A DNA stretch of 42,677 bases from Desulfovibrio sp. Dsv1 (GTDB lineage: Bacteria; Desulfobacterota; Desulfovibrionia; Desulfovibrionales; Desulfovibrionaceae): positions 1 to 42,677 of the forward strand of contig APFI01000058.1 of assembly GCA_000403945.1 (NCBI GenBank), in the 5' to 3' direction. Positions 24,348 through 33,074 of this stretch are shown here, one piece after another. Below the pieces are notes generated by a model that saw nothing but the letters and a program-made list of their open reading frames with translations, ran no database searches and was not told the DNA's origin. Position 1 is the stretch's first letter; every line of letters starts with the position of its first letter. A program made the position numbers and the translations under genes.

Positions 24348-25781
24348 ATGGCCGCCTATGAAGCCGTCATCGGCCTGGAAGTGCACGTGCAACTGGCAAC
24401 GGTCTCCAAGCTGTTCTGTTCCTGTTCCACCAGATTCGGCCAGCCGCCGAACACCAATGTCTGCGAAGTCTGCGCGGGCATGCCCGGCGCGCTGCCCGTG
24501 CCCAACCGTCAGGCTGTGCGCTACGCCGTTTTGGTGGGTCTGGCGACCAATTGCGCCATCAACCGTCGCTCCATTTTCGCCCGCAAAAACTATTTTTATC
24601 CGGACCTGCCCTCGGGCTACCAGATTTCCCAGTTCGACCTGCCTATCTGCGAGCACGGATATCTGGACATCAAGGCCGGCGGCGCAAGCAAGCGCATCGG
24701 CATCACCCGCATCCACATGGAAAACGACGCAGGCAAGAATATCCACGCCCAGGGCGAAAACGCCAGCTATGTGGACCTGAACCGCGCCGGCACGCCCCTG
24801 GTGGAGATCGTTTCCGAGCCGGACATGCGTTCCGCCACCGAGGCTGTGGCCTATCTGAAGACCCTGTACGGCATTGTAACGTATCTGGGAGTCTGCGACG
24901 GCAATATGGAGGAGGGCAGCTTCCGTTGCGACGCCAACGTCTCCCTCCGGCCCGTGGGCGCGGCGGCCTTCGGCACGCGCGCCGAACTCAAGAACCTCAA
25001 TTCCTTCCGCAATGTCCAGCGGGCCATTGAATTTGAGATCGCCCGTCAGCAGGATGTGCTGGATGACGGCGGCGCGGTGGTGCAGGAAACGCGTCTCTAT
25101 GACGCGGTGAAGAATCTCACCGCATCCATGCGCAGCAAGGAAGAAGCCCACGATTACCGCTACTTTCCGGACCCGGACCTTCTGCCTGTGGAAATCGGCG
25201 CTGATGAACTGGAAAACTGGCGGGCCGAACTGCCGGAACTGCCCCGGCCCCGAGTCCGCCGCTTCATGGAGCTGACCGGTCTGCCCGAGGCTGAAGTGGA
25301 AGTGCTGGTGCAGGGCCGCGCGCTGGCCGACTTTTTTGAGGCCGCCGCGCAAAGGGCTGATCCCCGCAAGGTGGCCAACTACATGCTGGGGCCGCTGTTA
25401 CGCGAATGCAACGCGCGCGGCCTCGCCGCGGGCGATCCGTCCCAGTGGGCCATGAAGCCCGAAGCCCTGGCGGAACTGGTGCGTATTGTGGACCGGGGGC
25501 TGATCAGCGCCAAAATCGCCAACGATATTTTCGGCGAGCTGTTCAGCAACGGGGCCATGCCCGAAGCCTATGTGACAGAAAAAGGCCTGGGGCAAATTTC
25601 CGATTTTTCGGCTCTGGAAGCCGCCGTGGACGCGATGATCGCCGCCAATCCGGCGGAAGTTGAGGCCTACAGGGGCGGCAAGACCAAACTGATCAGTTTC
25701 TTTGTGGGCCAGATCATGCGCGCCACCAAGGGCAAAGCCAATCCCGCCCTGGTCAACGAACTGCTGGGCAAAAAACTGTAA
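24348..25781 (+). CDS. gatB: Asp/Glu-tRNA(Asn/Gln) amidotransferase subunit B
   Basis: This 477-residue protein is the tRNA-binding kinase subunit of GatCAB, which converts Glu-tRNA(Gln) and Asp-tRNA(Asn) to the amide forms. It begins with I-G-L-E-V-H-V-Q-L, has the zinc-type cysteines C-S-C-S-T-R-F and C-E-V-C-A-G near residues 25-46, and Y-P-D-L-P-S-G-Y-Q-I-S-Q near 84-95. The C-terminal third is a YqeY-like helical domain. Length is exactly typical. gatA and gatC are not in the window, so the complex is encoded at split loci. A bidirectional terminator follows. Confidence 0.97.
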   Translation: MAAYEAVIGLEVHVQLATVSKLFCSCSTRFGQPPNTNVCEVCAGMPGALPVPNRQAVRYAVLVGLATNCAINRRSIFARKNYFYPDLPSGYQISQFDLPICEHGYLDIKAGGASKRIGITRIHMENDAGKNIHAQGENASYVDLNRAGTPLVEIVSEPDMRSATEAVAYLKTLYGIVTYLGVCDGNMEEGSFRCDANVSLRPVGAAAFGTRAELKNLNSFRNVQRAIEFEIARQQDVLDDGGAVVQETRLYDAVKNLTASMRSKEEAHDYRYFPDPDLLPVEIGADELENWRAELPELPRPRVRRFMELTGLPEAEVEVLVQGRALADFFEAAAQRADPRKVANYMLGPLLRECNARGLAAGDPSQWAMKPEALAELVRIVDRGLISAKIANDIFGELFSNGAMPEAYVTEKGLGQISDFSALEAAVDAMIAANPAEVEAYRGGKTKLISFFVGQIMRATKGKANPALVNELLGKKL

Positions 25782-25811
25782 AAACGTCGTTTCGCGCCTG
25801 TTAAAAACGCT

Positions 25812-25847
25812 GCGGGCCCGCCGATAGTCGTCGGCAGGCCCGCTTTT
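25812..25847. terminator. intrinsic terminator between gatB and repeat-protein gene
   Basis: A stem of 7 bp, one mismatch and 5 bp (arms starting at 25812 and ending at 25843) is followed by TTTT on the plus strand. On the minus strand a T5 run lies a few bases beyond the stem, so it may also stop the convergent gene. Confidence 0.85.
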
Positions 25848-25869
25848 GGCAATGGGAGAGAGGAGTCGG

Positions 25870-27099
25870 CTAAACGCTGAGGTTCAGTCCGGCCAGCAGG
25901 GAAAGATTGCCGCCGGAATAATTGCCGAAATAGGAATTAGCGTTGCCGGAGTCCGCCCACCAGGCGGACATGGATTCAATCTGAATGCGCTTGCGCATAT
26001 CCGAAGGGGCGATCTGCATGGCCTTGCGGGCGTCGTCGATGCTGGAGAGTGTCTCGATCTGCCGGTATTTTTTGATTAGATCGGGATTTTCGTCAAAGAA
26101 GCGCTGCACCTTGTCGCGATCGGCGTGGTCGCTGACGATGGTCACGCTGCCGTCATCATTGACCTGAATGGAAAAATTGATGTTCGGGTCGACGCCCAGG
26201 CCATCCAGGCCGTCACGAAGTTTTTTGCCCACAGTGCCCTGTTGGTCCAGCACGGCCTGAATGTCGCTGAGCCCGGCGTTGTTCACGCTGATCTGGACGT
26301 TTCCCCCGCCGCCCAGGCGCAGGCTTACGGCGGAGGTGTCGACGTTCCGCTTTTCCAGCTGCGCCTTGACCGCGTCGGCCAGTCCGGGATTGTCCGCCAG
26401 CCACTGATTCACGGCATCGGCCTGTTCCACGTCGCCGTTGACGGCCAGATTGCCCTGATCGTCAAATTGGAAGCTCAGGCCTTTGCTCACATCGACGCCC
26501 AGTTTTTCCAGGGCCGCGCGCAGAGCTGTAGTCAGGCTCGCCTTGCCATCCAGCACGGTCTGAATATTGTCGGAGGTGTTGTTGACTACACTCAGTTTGC
26601 CGCCCGCGCCGACGCGCAGCTCCACCGTGTCCTCGGAATCAATGCCCGCTTTGACCAGGGCGCTGCGCAGAACCTTGCCCAGCCCGGGATTGGCGTCCAG
26701 CCAGGCTTGCGCGGCTTTTCTGTCCGAAGCGTTGTCGCCCGCGGCGATCAACACGCCGTTTTTGTCCAGGCAGAAGCTCAGGCCCGCGAGGTCCGAAATG
26801 CCCATATTGGCCAAGCCATCCTTGGCGCTCTTGCTGAACTCGGTCTGTAACTGTTCACGATACTTGGTGATCTGATTGAAGGTCACCCGGCTGTCGCTGC
26901 CGAGTCCCATGGCGTCCATGGCGTATTTTGTCAGTTCCACCATGCTGGAAAGCTGGCTGGTCATGGAAGTGTTGCCGAAAAGGCTCTCCAGACTGCTGGA
27001 AGAAGAGCTTTTGGGTCCGCCCGAGGTCGCCTCCCTCAACTGCTGGCCCTGCCACTGGAACAACACGTTATTATAATTGTTGATGCCTGATATGCTCAT
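25870..27099 (-). CDS. protein with five tandem ~50-residue repeats
   Basis: I do not recognise this 409-residue protein. It starts M-S-I-S-G-I-N-N-Y-N-N without a signal peptide, then has a Ser-rich stretch (31-36) and a helical region. Residues about 107-350 contain five repeat units of roughly 50 residues (107-153, 158-204, 207-254, 257-303, 307-350). Each has a beta-hairpin with D-x-x-G-x-L or G-G-x-V followed by helices; the odd-numbered units carry W-L-x-x-N-P-G-L or a variant of it, and most units end in a G-V/I-D-type turn. A short C-terminal region is Asn/Gly-rich. Start ATG 27099 has GGGAGG upstream. The sigma-54-type promoter and signal-less Ser/Asn-rich ends recall flagellar or other type III-exported surface proteins, but no flagellar gene is nearby. 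Function unknown. Confidence 0.8.
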   Translation of the reverse strand: MSISGINNYNNVLFQWQGQQLREATSGGPKSSSSSSLESLFGNTSMTSQLSSMVELTKYAMDAMGLGSDSRVTFNQITKYREQLQTEFSKSAKDGLANMGISDLAGLSFCLDKNGVLIAAGDNASDRKAAQAWLDANPGLGKVLRSALVKAGIDSEDTVELRVGAGGKLSVVNNTSDNIQTVLDGKASLTTALRAALEKLGVDVSKGLSFQFDDQGNLAVNGDVEQADAVNQWLADNPGLADAVKAQLEKRNVDTSAVSLRLGGGGNVQISVNNAGLSDIQAVLDQQGTVGKKLRDGLDGLGVDPNINFSIQVNDDGSVTIVSDHADRDKVQRFFDENPDLIKKYRQIETLSSIDDARKAMQIAPSDMRKRIQIESMSAWWADSGNANSYFGNYSGGNLSLLAGLNLSV

Positions 27100-27156
27100 G
27101 GTTCCTCCCGGCAGATTTTACCTGTGCCCGGCGCGCGTGCCCGTCATGACAATTTT

Positions 27157-27174
27157 ATGCAAATATCAGGCCAA
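27157..27174 (-). promoter_or_regulatory. putative sigma-54 (-24/-12) promoter
   Basis: On the minus strand TTGGCCTGATATTTGCAT has the invariant GG and GC of sigma-54 promoters with the required ten bases between them, and agrees with much of the wider TGGCAC-N5-TTGCA consensus. It lies 58 bases before the repeat-protein start. In Desulfovibrio sigma-54 drives flagellar, nitrogen and other regulated genes and needs an activator, which is not encoded here. Confidence 0.65.
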
Positions 27175-27266
27175 AAATGGCAAAAGCCCGCATTCCGGCT
27201 CGCCCACAGCCGAAGGCGCTTTTTGAAAAGATGGACAGGCCCGCTGAAATAGGCTAGGTGTGGCCT

Positions 27267-28265
27267 ATGGCAGCACATTCCCCCTTGCTGGAGACAGTGG
27301 AGTTTGACGACCCCGCCCTGGCCAACCAGCTTTTCGGCCCCCACAATGCCCACCTTGACCTGCTGGCTGAGGCCAGCGGCGCGCGTATTGGCAACCGGGG
27401 GGCCAGCATCTTTATCGAGAGTCCGGATCAGGGTGTGCGCCAGAGCCTGTGCAACGTCTTTGTGCAACTTTATGATCTGCTGCGCGGCGGTCTGGCGCTG
27501 AACCAGCAGGACATGGCCCGCGCGTACGATATGCTCAGGACCGATCCCGGCCTGAATCTCGGTCAGGTCTTCCGCGACGCTGTTTTTGTGAATACGCCGC
27601 GCAAAACCGTCACCGCGCGCAATGTGGCCCAGAAAACCTATCTGGAGTTTCTGCGGCGGCATGAACTGGTTTTTGCCGTGGGACCGGCCGGCACGGGCAA
27701 GACTTATCTGGCGGTGGCCATGGCCTTGTCCATGTTCCAGCAGCACCGGGTCAAACGCATTGTGCTGACACGGCCGGCGGTGGAGGCGGGCGAACGGCTG
27801 GGCTTCCTGCCCGGCGATCTGGCCGAAAAGGTGAATCCTTACCTGCGGCCTCTTTATGATGCCCTGCACGACATGATGCCCCAGCCCAAGGTGGCCTCCA
27901 TGCTGGAGATGAGCTCCATTGAAGTGGCCCCTCTGGCTTTCATGCGCGGCCGCACCCTCAACGACGCCTTCATCATTCTGGATGAGGCCCAAAACACCAC
28001 CCAGGAGCAGATGAAAATGTTCCTGACCCGCATGGGTTTCGGATCGCGCATGGTGGTCACCGGCGACACCACCCAGATCGACCTGCCCATGCAGCCCGGC
28101 GGCGTCCGCCCGCGTTCCGGCCTGATCCACGCACTGGGCATCCTGCGTAACGTGTCCGGTCTTGCCGTTCACCGTTTCAGCAAGGCGGACGTCGTGCGTC
28201 ATCCCCTTGTAGGAGCCATTGTCAGCGCTTATGACCATGCAGAAAAAGACGGCGCGTCCGGCTAG
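27267..28265 (+). CDS. phoH: PhoH family ATPase
   Basis: This 332-residue protein has the PhoH P-loop domain: Walker A G-P-A-G-T-G-K-T at about 139-146, Walker B F-I-I-L-D-E-A-Q-N at about 235-243, and V-V-T-G-D-T-T-Q-I-D near the end. The first 100 residues carry a KH-like region. PhoH-like proteins are linked with RNA metabolism and are usually next to ybeY, as here. Two starts are possible: GTG 27258 and ATG 27267; the latter has TAGGTG seven bases upstream. The stop codon lies inside the next gene, which overlaps by 35 bases. Confidence 0.93.
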   Translation: MAAHSPLLETVEFDDPALANQLFGPHNAHLDLLAEASGARIGNRGASIFIESPDQGVRQSLCNVFVQLYDLLRGGLALNQQDMARAYDMLRTDPGLNLGQVFRDAVFVNTPRKTVTARNVAQKTYLEFLRRHELVFAVGPAGTGKTYLAVAMALSMFQQHRVKRIVLTRPAVEAGERLGFLPGDLAEKVNPYLRPLYDALHDMMPQPKVASMLEMSSIEVAPLAFMRGRTLNDAFIILDEAQNTTQEQMKMFLTRMGFGSRMVVTGDTTQIDLPMQPGGVRPRSGLIHALGILRNVSGLAVHRFSKADVVRHPLVGAIVSAYDHAEKDGASG

Positions 28266-30633
28266 CATCCTGGCGCTCATTCACATGCTGAAAGCGCGGC
28301 ATCACTGCGGTTGGGGCCTGTGGGCGCTGATCGGCACGCTGCTTTTTCTTTCCCTGCTGGCCGGAACCAATTTCGAGGCCGTGCAGCGGGTGTACGTGGC
28401 CGGGCAGGTGGCGGAAAACGACGTCATCGCGGACCGGGACATTCTGGTGGAGGACTCGCAGGCCACCAAGGCCCGCCGCAAACAGGTGCTTTTGCTGCAA
28501 CCGCCGGTCTATGATCTGAGCCTTGAGCCCTGCACCCAGTTTCAGATCCGGATTCTGGAAATCCTGCGCAGCCTGAACAGCGGCGGCGAGCAGCGGCCTG
28601 CGCCCGATCCGTCTTTACAGCGCCTCGTGGAGGAACTGACCCCGGCCGTGGCCGATGAAGTGCTGCCGGAACTGGCCTTGCCTGAAGTGCAGACCTATCT
28701 GCACAAAAAATTGCTGCCCCAGATCCGCGAACACATGGCCGAAGGTTTGGTGGGCGACATCCGTTCGGCGCGCGTGGGCCGCTCGGGCGCGATTATCCGC
28801 AATCTGGACACCAATGCGGAAATCCTGCGGCCGGACGTCAATTCACTGCCGGACGTGCAATCCTTCCTGGCCGAAATATCCTCACAGATCAGGCAGGTCC
28901 CCAGCCTCAATCCGCAGTCGCGCCGGGCCATCAATATCCTGCTGTCGGCCACCTTGCCCGCCTCCCTGACCCTGAACCGTGATGCCACCCAGAAACGCGG
29001 CGCGGCCGTGGTGGCCACGGTGGAGCCGGTCTATTACCAGATCCAGAAGGGCGAGCTGGTGCTGCGCAAAGGCGAGCGCGTCAGCCGCGAGCAGCAGATC
29101 AAATTGCAGGCCCTGTACAAATCCGCCGCCGATCCCATGCGCTGGAGCACGGCTGGCGGCGCGTTTCTCTGCGCCCTGCTGCTTGCCGTGGGCTTTTTTG
29201 TGGCCCCCAGCGGCAAGCCCGGCACCCCCCTTCGCTGCAAGGACATGCTGCTCATCTCGCTTTTGCTTTTTTTGTTCGGCATAGGGGCCAAGAGCGTCTA
29301 CCTACTGAGCCTGCGCATGGACAGCGTGAGCCTGTTCAACTCCTTTGCCGCCGCTTTTCCGGTGGCCGGGGCCGTGGGGCTGGTGGCCATGGTTTTCGCG
29401 GCCCGGCGCTATTGCGCCATGGGCCTGCTGCTTTCCTTCTTCTGCATGCTGATGTTCCAGGCGGACTATCCGCTGTTCATCTACTATTTTCTGAGCGGCA
29501 TGCTGGCCACCTGGTTGGTGACCAGCGCGCAGAGCCGCCAGGATGTGGTCTGGAGCGTGATTCCCCTGACCGTGGGCCAGATTCTTGTCTGGCTGGGCAC
29601 AACCCTGCTGGCCCAGACGTCCCCGGCTGAAATGCCCGCGCAGCTGACCACTGTGGCCATCAACAGTCTGCTTTCCCTGATCCTGCTTTTTGCCGTAAGC
29701 CCTGTGCTGGAGCTGACCTTCGGGTACAGCACGCGTTTCCGCCTCATGGAACTGATGAGTCTGGAACAGCCCCTGATGCAGGAACTGATGGTCACCATTC
29801 CCGGCACCTACCACCATTCCCTGGTGGTGGCCAACATGGTTGAGGCCGGGGCCAAGGCCATCGGGGCCAACAGCCTGCTCTGCAAGGTGGCGGCCCTGTA
29901 CCACGATGTGGGCAAGCTCTCCTATCCGGAATATTTCATTGAGAACCAGTTCGGCGGCCCCAACAAGCACGACAAGCTGGCTCCGTCCATGAGCGCCCTG
30001 ATTTTGCTCTCGCACGTCAAGAAAGGCACGGAGCTTGCCGAGCGCTATAAGCTGGGCCAGGAAATCACGGAGATCATCCGCCAGCATCACGGCACGCGGC
30101 TGATCCGCTTTTTCTACCAGAAGGCCCTGAATTTGGGCGAGAAGCCGCGCGAATCGAATTTCAGCTATCCCGGTCCACGCCCGCAGACCAAGGAAGCGGC
30201 CATTCTGATGCTGGCCGATTCCGTGGAAGCCAGCAGTCGCACCCTGAGCGACCCTACGCCCGCGCGCATCAAGAATCATATTGATACCATCATCAAGGGC
30301 ATCTTCTCGGAAGGGCAGTTGGACGAATCCGAATTGACCTTCAAGGATCTGCATTTTCTGAGTGAAAACTTTCAGCGTATTCTGACGGGCATTTTCCATC
30401 AGCGCATCGCCTATCCCGACGCCAAAATCAAGGATGTGACCCAGGCTGACAAGGGCAGGGCGGAAGCCCGGCCCGGCGACGGCAAGCCCCAGGCCTGCGG
30501 CAAAAACAGCGCGGCGGCGACAGCCCGGCCCGCTTCGGGACCTCTTGACCCGCCCGCCGCCAGCGCGCGTAAAAATGAAGCCGGACGGCCCGAAGTCCGG
30601 AGCGCTGCTCCACAGTCCGGCAGTGGAAACTGA
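28231..30633 (+). CDS. 7TMR-HD family cyclic-di-AMP phosphodiesterase (PgpH-like)
   Basis: This protein of about 800 residues has an N-terminal transmembrane helix (about 30-48), an extracytoplasmic 7TMR-HDED region (about 55-300), a block of some seven membrane helices (about 310-500) and a cytoplasmic HD domain. The HD motif reads Y-H-H-S-L-V-V-A-N then A-A-L-Y-H-D-V-G-K. Family members such as PgpH hydrolyse cyclic di-AMP. The C-terminal 60 residues are Ala/Pro/Lys-rich and probably disordered. ATG 28231 was chosen; ATG 28237 and TTG 28219 are also possible, and the AGGAG at 28211-28215 is better spaced for the latter. The gene overlaps phoH and nearly abuts ybeY. Confidence 0.9.
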   Translation: MTMQKKTARPASILALIHMLKARHHCGWGLWALIGTLLFLSLLAGTNFEAVQRVYVAGQVAENDVIADRDILVEDSQATKARRKQVLLLQPPVYDLSLEPCTQFQIRILEILRSLNSGGEQRPAPDPSLQRLVEELTPAVADEVLPELALPEVQTYLHKKLLPQIREHMAEGLVGDIRSARVGRSGAIIRNLDTNAEILRPDVNSLPDVQSFLAEISSQIRQVPSLNPQSRRAINILLSATLPASLTLNRDATQKRGAAVVATVEPVYYQIQKGELVLRKGERVSREQQIKLQALYKSAADPMRWSTAGGAFLCALLLAVGFFVAPSGKPGTPLRCKDMLLISLLLFLFGIGAKSVYLLSLRMDSVSLFNSFAAAFPVAGAVGLVAMVFAARRYCAMGLLLSFFCMLMFQADYPLFIYYFLSGMLATWLVTSAQSRQDVVWSVIPLTVGQILVWLGTTLLAQTSPAEMPAQLTTVAINSLLSLILLFAVSPVLELTFGYSTRFRLMELMSLEQPLMQELMVTIPGTYHHSLVVANMVEAGAKAIGANSLLCKVAALYHDVGKLSYPEYFIENQFGGPNKHDKLAPSMSALILLSHVKKGTELAERYKLGQEITEIIRQHHGTRLIRFFYQKALNLGEKPRESNFSYPGPRPQTKEAAILMLADSVEASSRTLSDPTPARIKNHIDTIIKGIFSEGQLDESELTFKDLHFLSENFQRILTGIFHQRIAYPDAKIKDVTQADKGRAEARPGDGKPQACGKNSAAATARPASGPLDPPAASARKNEAGRPEVRSAAPQSGSGN

Positions 30634-30637
30634 AGCA

Positions 30638-31111
30638 ATGGAAGCGGCGGGAGCGGCTAGGGGTTTCAGAGACTGCGCGGAATGCGTGCGCATTCAGGGG
30701 CATTATGCCGCCCAAGCCTGGTTGTTGCCACTGAACCGCCGGGAATTGTCTCTGGTTCTGCGGATCATGCTGCGCGCCCTGGCCGGGAACGACGCCCGCG
30801 CGCCCGGCAGCGTTGAGCTGCACCTGCTGGACGATGCGGCCATGAGCGCGGCCAACCTGCGCTTTATGGACTGCATGGGCCCCACCAACGTGCTTTCTTT
30901 TCCCGGCGGAGAGGGCCTGCCGGGCATTCTGCTGCTTTCTCTGGACACGCTGGCGCGCGAATGCCTGCTCTACGGGCAGGAGCCGGAAGAACATCTCTTG
31001 CGTCTTCTGGCCCACGGTATGGGACACTTGTCCGGCTTGGACCACGGGCCCGACATGGATCGGCTGTGCGCGGCCTGCTTTGACGCCGCGCGGCGTGCGT
31101 TGGCGCTCTGA
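30638..31111 (+). CDS. ybeY: endoribonuclease YbeY (rRNA maturation factor)
   Basis: This 157-residue metalloprotein matches YbeY, needed for 16S rRNA 3' end maturation and ribosome quality control. The zinc site H-G-M-G-H-L-S-G-L-D-H lies near residues 127-137 and T-N-V-L-S-F-P, another hallmark, at about 86-92. The ATG at 30638 starts four bases after the stop of the HD-protein gene and gives the normal family length; an upstream in-frame ATG at 30575 would overlap that gene. The gene ends four bases from the convergent tRNA nucleotidyltransferase gene and no terminator is seen between them. Confidence 0.9.
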   Translation: MEAAGAARGFRDCAECVRIQGHYAAQAWLLPLNRRELSLVLRIMLRALAGNDARAPGSVELHLLDDAAMSAANLRFMDCMGPTNVLSFPGGEGLPGILLLSLDTLARECLLYGQEPEEHLLRLLAHGMGHLSGLDHGPDMDRLCAACFDAARRALAL

Positions 31112-31115
31112 TTCG

Positions 31116-32237
31116 TCACGCGGACGGACCGGAAAGGACGGGCAGTTCCGCCAGCGTCCGGCAATGCAGCTCGCGCAGCTTGCGCGCGGACAGCGCTCCC
31201 TTGCCCCGCCAGTCCGGCGGCAGGCGGACGGCCAGCAGGGCGGCCAGCTGGCGCAGGGCCTCCGTGCCGACACTGCTGTTGCTGTCGGCGTCGGCCAGTC
31301 GCCAGAAAGGCTTGCTCAAACCGGCCTGATGCACACGCCAGAGCAGATCGCGCCGGGTGCCGGGACACAGGCGCGGCAGCATGCCCGCCTTCATGTGCTC
31401 GGCGGCGGCCAGCGCGCCCGCCTTACGGAAAAGCGCGGGCAGGCGCAGGCGTTCGGCCAGACCCAGCGCCAAAGCGACGCCGCGCGGCTTATGACCGTAA
31501 TGGCGCGGCAGCAGGGCCGGGTCCGTGCCTGTTTTGCCCAGATCGTGGCAGAGTGCCATCCAGACTGACAGAGGATCACCGGCGGTCAGATCCATAATCC
31601 GCGCTGTGCGCCCCAGCACGGAATTTTTATGCCAGCGCGTTGGTTCGGCGGGGATGTCCCGGGCGGTTTCCAGTTCCGCGAACCAGGGAACCAGCGCGTT
31701 TCCCGCCGCCAGCGTTTCAAGAAAACGCGCGGGCGCGGGCGCGGCCAGGGCCTTGCGCAGTTCGCGCCCCACCCGCTCCGCCGGGATAGCCGCCAGCGCG
31801 GCCGGGAGCAGAGCGCGCATCTGCGCGTAGGCTTCCCCATCCACCTGCCAGCCCGGCCAGCAGGCCGCGAAGCGGGCCAGCCGGAACACCCGCGCCGGGT
31901 CGTCTGACAGAGCTGTGGGCGAGGCAGGCCGCAGGCGGCGTAATCGCAGGTCGGCCAGGGCTTGGGGATGGACGCGCAGCATGCCGTGGCTGTCCAGGGC
32001 CATGGCATTGACGGTGAGATCTCTGGCCAGCAGGTCCGCCTCCAGACTGCCGCCGCGCAGCGGCATGCATTCGAGCCCCCGCCAGAGACAGACGCGCACG
32101 CTTTTGCCCACTGGACGGGCGTCGGGGTGGATGGCCAGGAAATCGGACATGGTGCCGGAAAAGGCGAAATCCAGTTCAACAGGGATGAGGCCCAGCAGCA
32201 GATCACGCACGGCCCCGCCCACGAGGTAAAGTTCCAT
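31116..32237 (-). CDS. tRNA nucleotidyltransferase (CCA-adding/poly(A) polymerase family)
   Basis: This 373-residue protein is a class II nucleotidyltransferase with an HD domain, like E. coli Cca. Motifs: L-V-G-G-A-V-R-D-L-L-L-G at 5-16, R-D-L-T-V-N-A-M-A-L near 72-81, D-D-P-A-R-V-F-R-L-A-R-F near 115-126, and L-C-H-D-L-G-K with G-H-K-P-R-G in the HD part. The catalytic carboxylate pair, usually Asp-x-Asp, reads E-L-D here, so the first Asp is Glu. It would add or repair the 3' CCA of tRNA, or act as a poly(A) polymerase. The start ATG at 32237 overlaps the birA start on the other strand within CATG. It has no ribosome site but an extended -10 box six bases upstream. Longer frames to 32357 would lie antisense to birA. 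Confidence 0.88.
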   Translation of the reverse strand: MELYLVGGAVRDLLLGLIPVELDFAFSGTMSDFLAIHPDARPVGKSVRVCLWRGLECMPLRGGSLEADLLARDLTVNAMALDSHGMLRVHPQALADLRLRRLRPASPTALSDDPARVFRLARFAACWPGWQVDGEAYAQMRALLPAALAAIPAERVGRELRKALAAPAPARFLETLAAGNALVPWFAELETARDIPAEPTRWHKNSVLGRTARIMDLTAGDPLSVWMALCHDLGKTGTDPALLPRHYGHKPRGVALALGLAERLRLPALFRKAGALAAAEHMKAGMLPRLCPGTRRDLLWRVHQAGLSKPFWRLADADSNSSVGTEALRQLAALLAVRLPPDWRGKGALSARKLRELHCRTLAELPVLSGPSA

Positions 32238-33060
32238 GAGTTCAGTATACCACAGTCCGGAATGCGGGAAAAGCGCCCGGGCGGCCGTCGCGGACAGCGC
32301 TGACGCTAGCGCTGCCCGCGCTCCCCTTGTCTGGCGTTTCGGCGAGGTTTCATCCACTCTGGACGTGGCCTTTCTTCTGTCCGGGCGTGGCCGGCTGGAG
32401 ATCTGGGACAGCGTCCAGGCCGTCAGCCAGACGGCGGGACGCGGGCAGTTGCGGCGGTCCTGGGTGTCGCCGCCGGGGAATATCTATGCCGCTCTGCGCC
32501 TGCCGGTACAGCCGCCTTTCGACGGCACGGCGGCGGCTCCGGCCATGGGACTGCTGCTGGCCTGCGCCCTGCGCGCCGAAGGCTGGCCGGTGCTGCTCAA
32601 GTGGCCCAATGATCTGGTGATCTGCCTGCCGGACGGCCCTCGCAAACTGGCGGGCATCCTTCTGGAAGAGAGGGGCGGCGTGCTGCTGGCGGGCATAGGC
32701 GTCAATGTGAACAGCGCGCCGCCCGACGATGCCTTGCGGGTCGACGCGGCCATGCCCGCCGCGAGTCTGGCCGCCGGTCCGGACCGTCCCGCGCCGTTGG
32801 CCGAGCCTCTCTGGCAGCGGCTTGTAAAGCGTGTGCATTCGGCATATAACAGCGACCACTCTCTGTCCGACCGGTGGAAAACCCGGACAGAGGAATTACT
32901 GCTTTGGCGCGGTAGAGATGTGGAGCTGGTTGAGGGTCAACGCGGAGTGCGCGGCAGGCTGGAAGGTCTTACTCCGGCCGGGGGATTGCGCCTGCTCTGC
33001 AACGGTCGCTGTGAGGAATGGCTAAGCGGAAGCCTCCGGCTTTCCGAAAGATTATCATAA
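32236..33060 (+). CDS. birA: biotin--[acetyl-CoA-carboxylase] ligase
   Basis: This 274-residue protein activates biotin with ATP and attaches it to a lysine of biotin-dependent enzymes. The catalytic core shows Q-T-A-G-R-G-Q-L-R-R-S-W at about residues 64-75, L-K-W-P-N-D-L near 121-127, K-L-A-G-I-L-L-E-E near 136-144 and G-I-G-V-N-V-N near 152-158, plus a small C-terminal domain. There is no N-terminal helix-turn-helix, so it should not act as a repressor as E. coli BirA does. The ATG at 32236 has GAGG nine bases upstream, inside the divergent nucleotidyltransferase gene; about 30 weakly conserved residues precede the core. The gene ends 14 bases before pyruvate carboxylase, its obvious substrate. 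Confidence 0.93.
   Translation: MSSVYHSPECGKSARAAVADSADASAARAPLVWRFGEVSSTLDVAFLLSGRGRLEIWDSVQAVSQTAGRGQLRRSWVSPPGNIYAALRLPVQPPFDGTAAAPAMGLLLACALRAEGWPVLLKWPNDLVICLPDGPRKLAGILLEERGGVLLAGIGVNVNSAPPDDALRVDAAMPAASLAAGPDRPAPLAEPLWQRLVKRVHSAYNSDHSLSDRWKTRTEELLLWRGRDVELVEGQRGVRGRLEGLTPAGGLRLLCNGRCEEWLSGSLRLSERLS
32244..32252 (-). promoter_or_regulatory. extended -10 promoter of tRNA nucleotidyltransferase gene
   Basis: On the minus strand TGGTATACT (TG-N-TATACT) fits an extended -10 element and lies six bases before the ATG at 32237. Transcription would then start at or next to the start codon, giving a leaderless mRNA, in line with the missing ribosome site. Confidence 0.45.
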
Positions 33061-33074
33061 AGGGCTGAAAAGGC

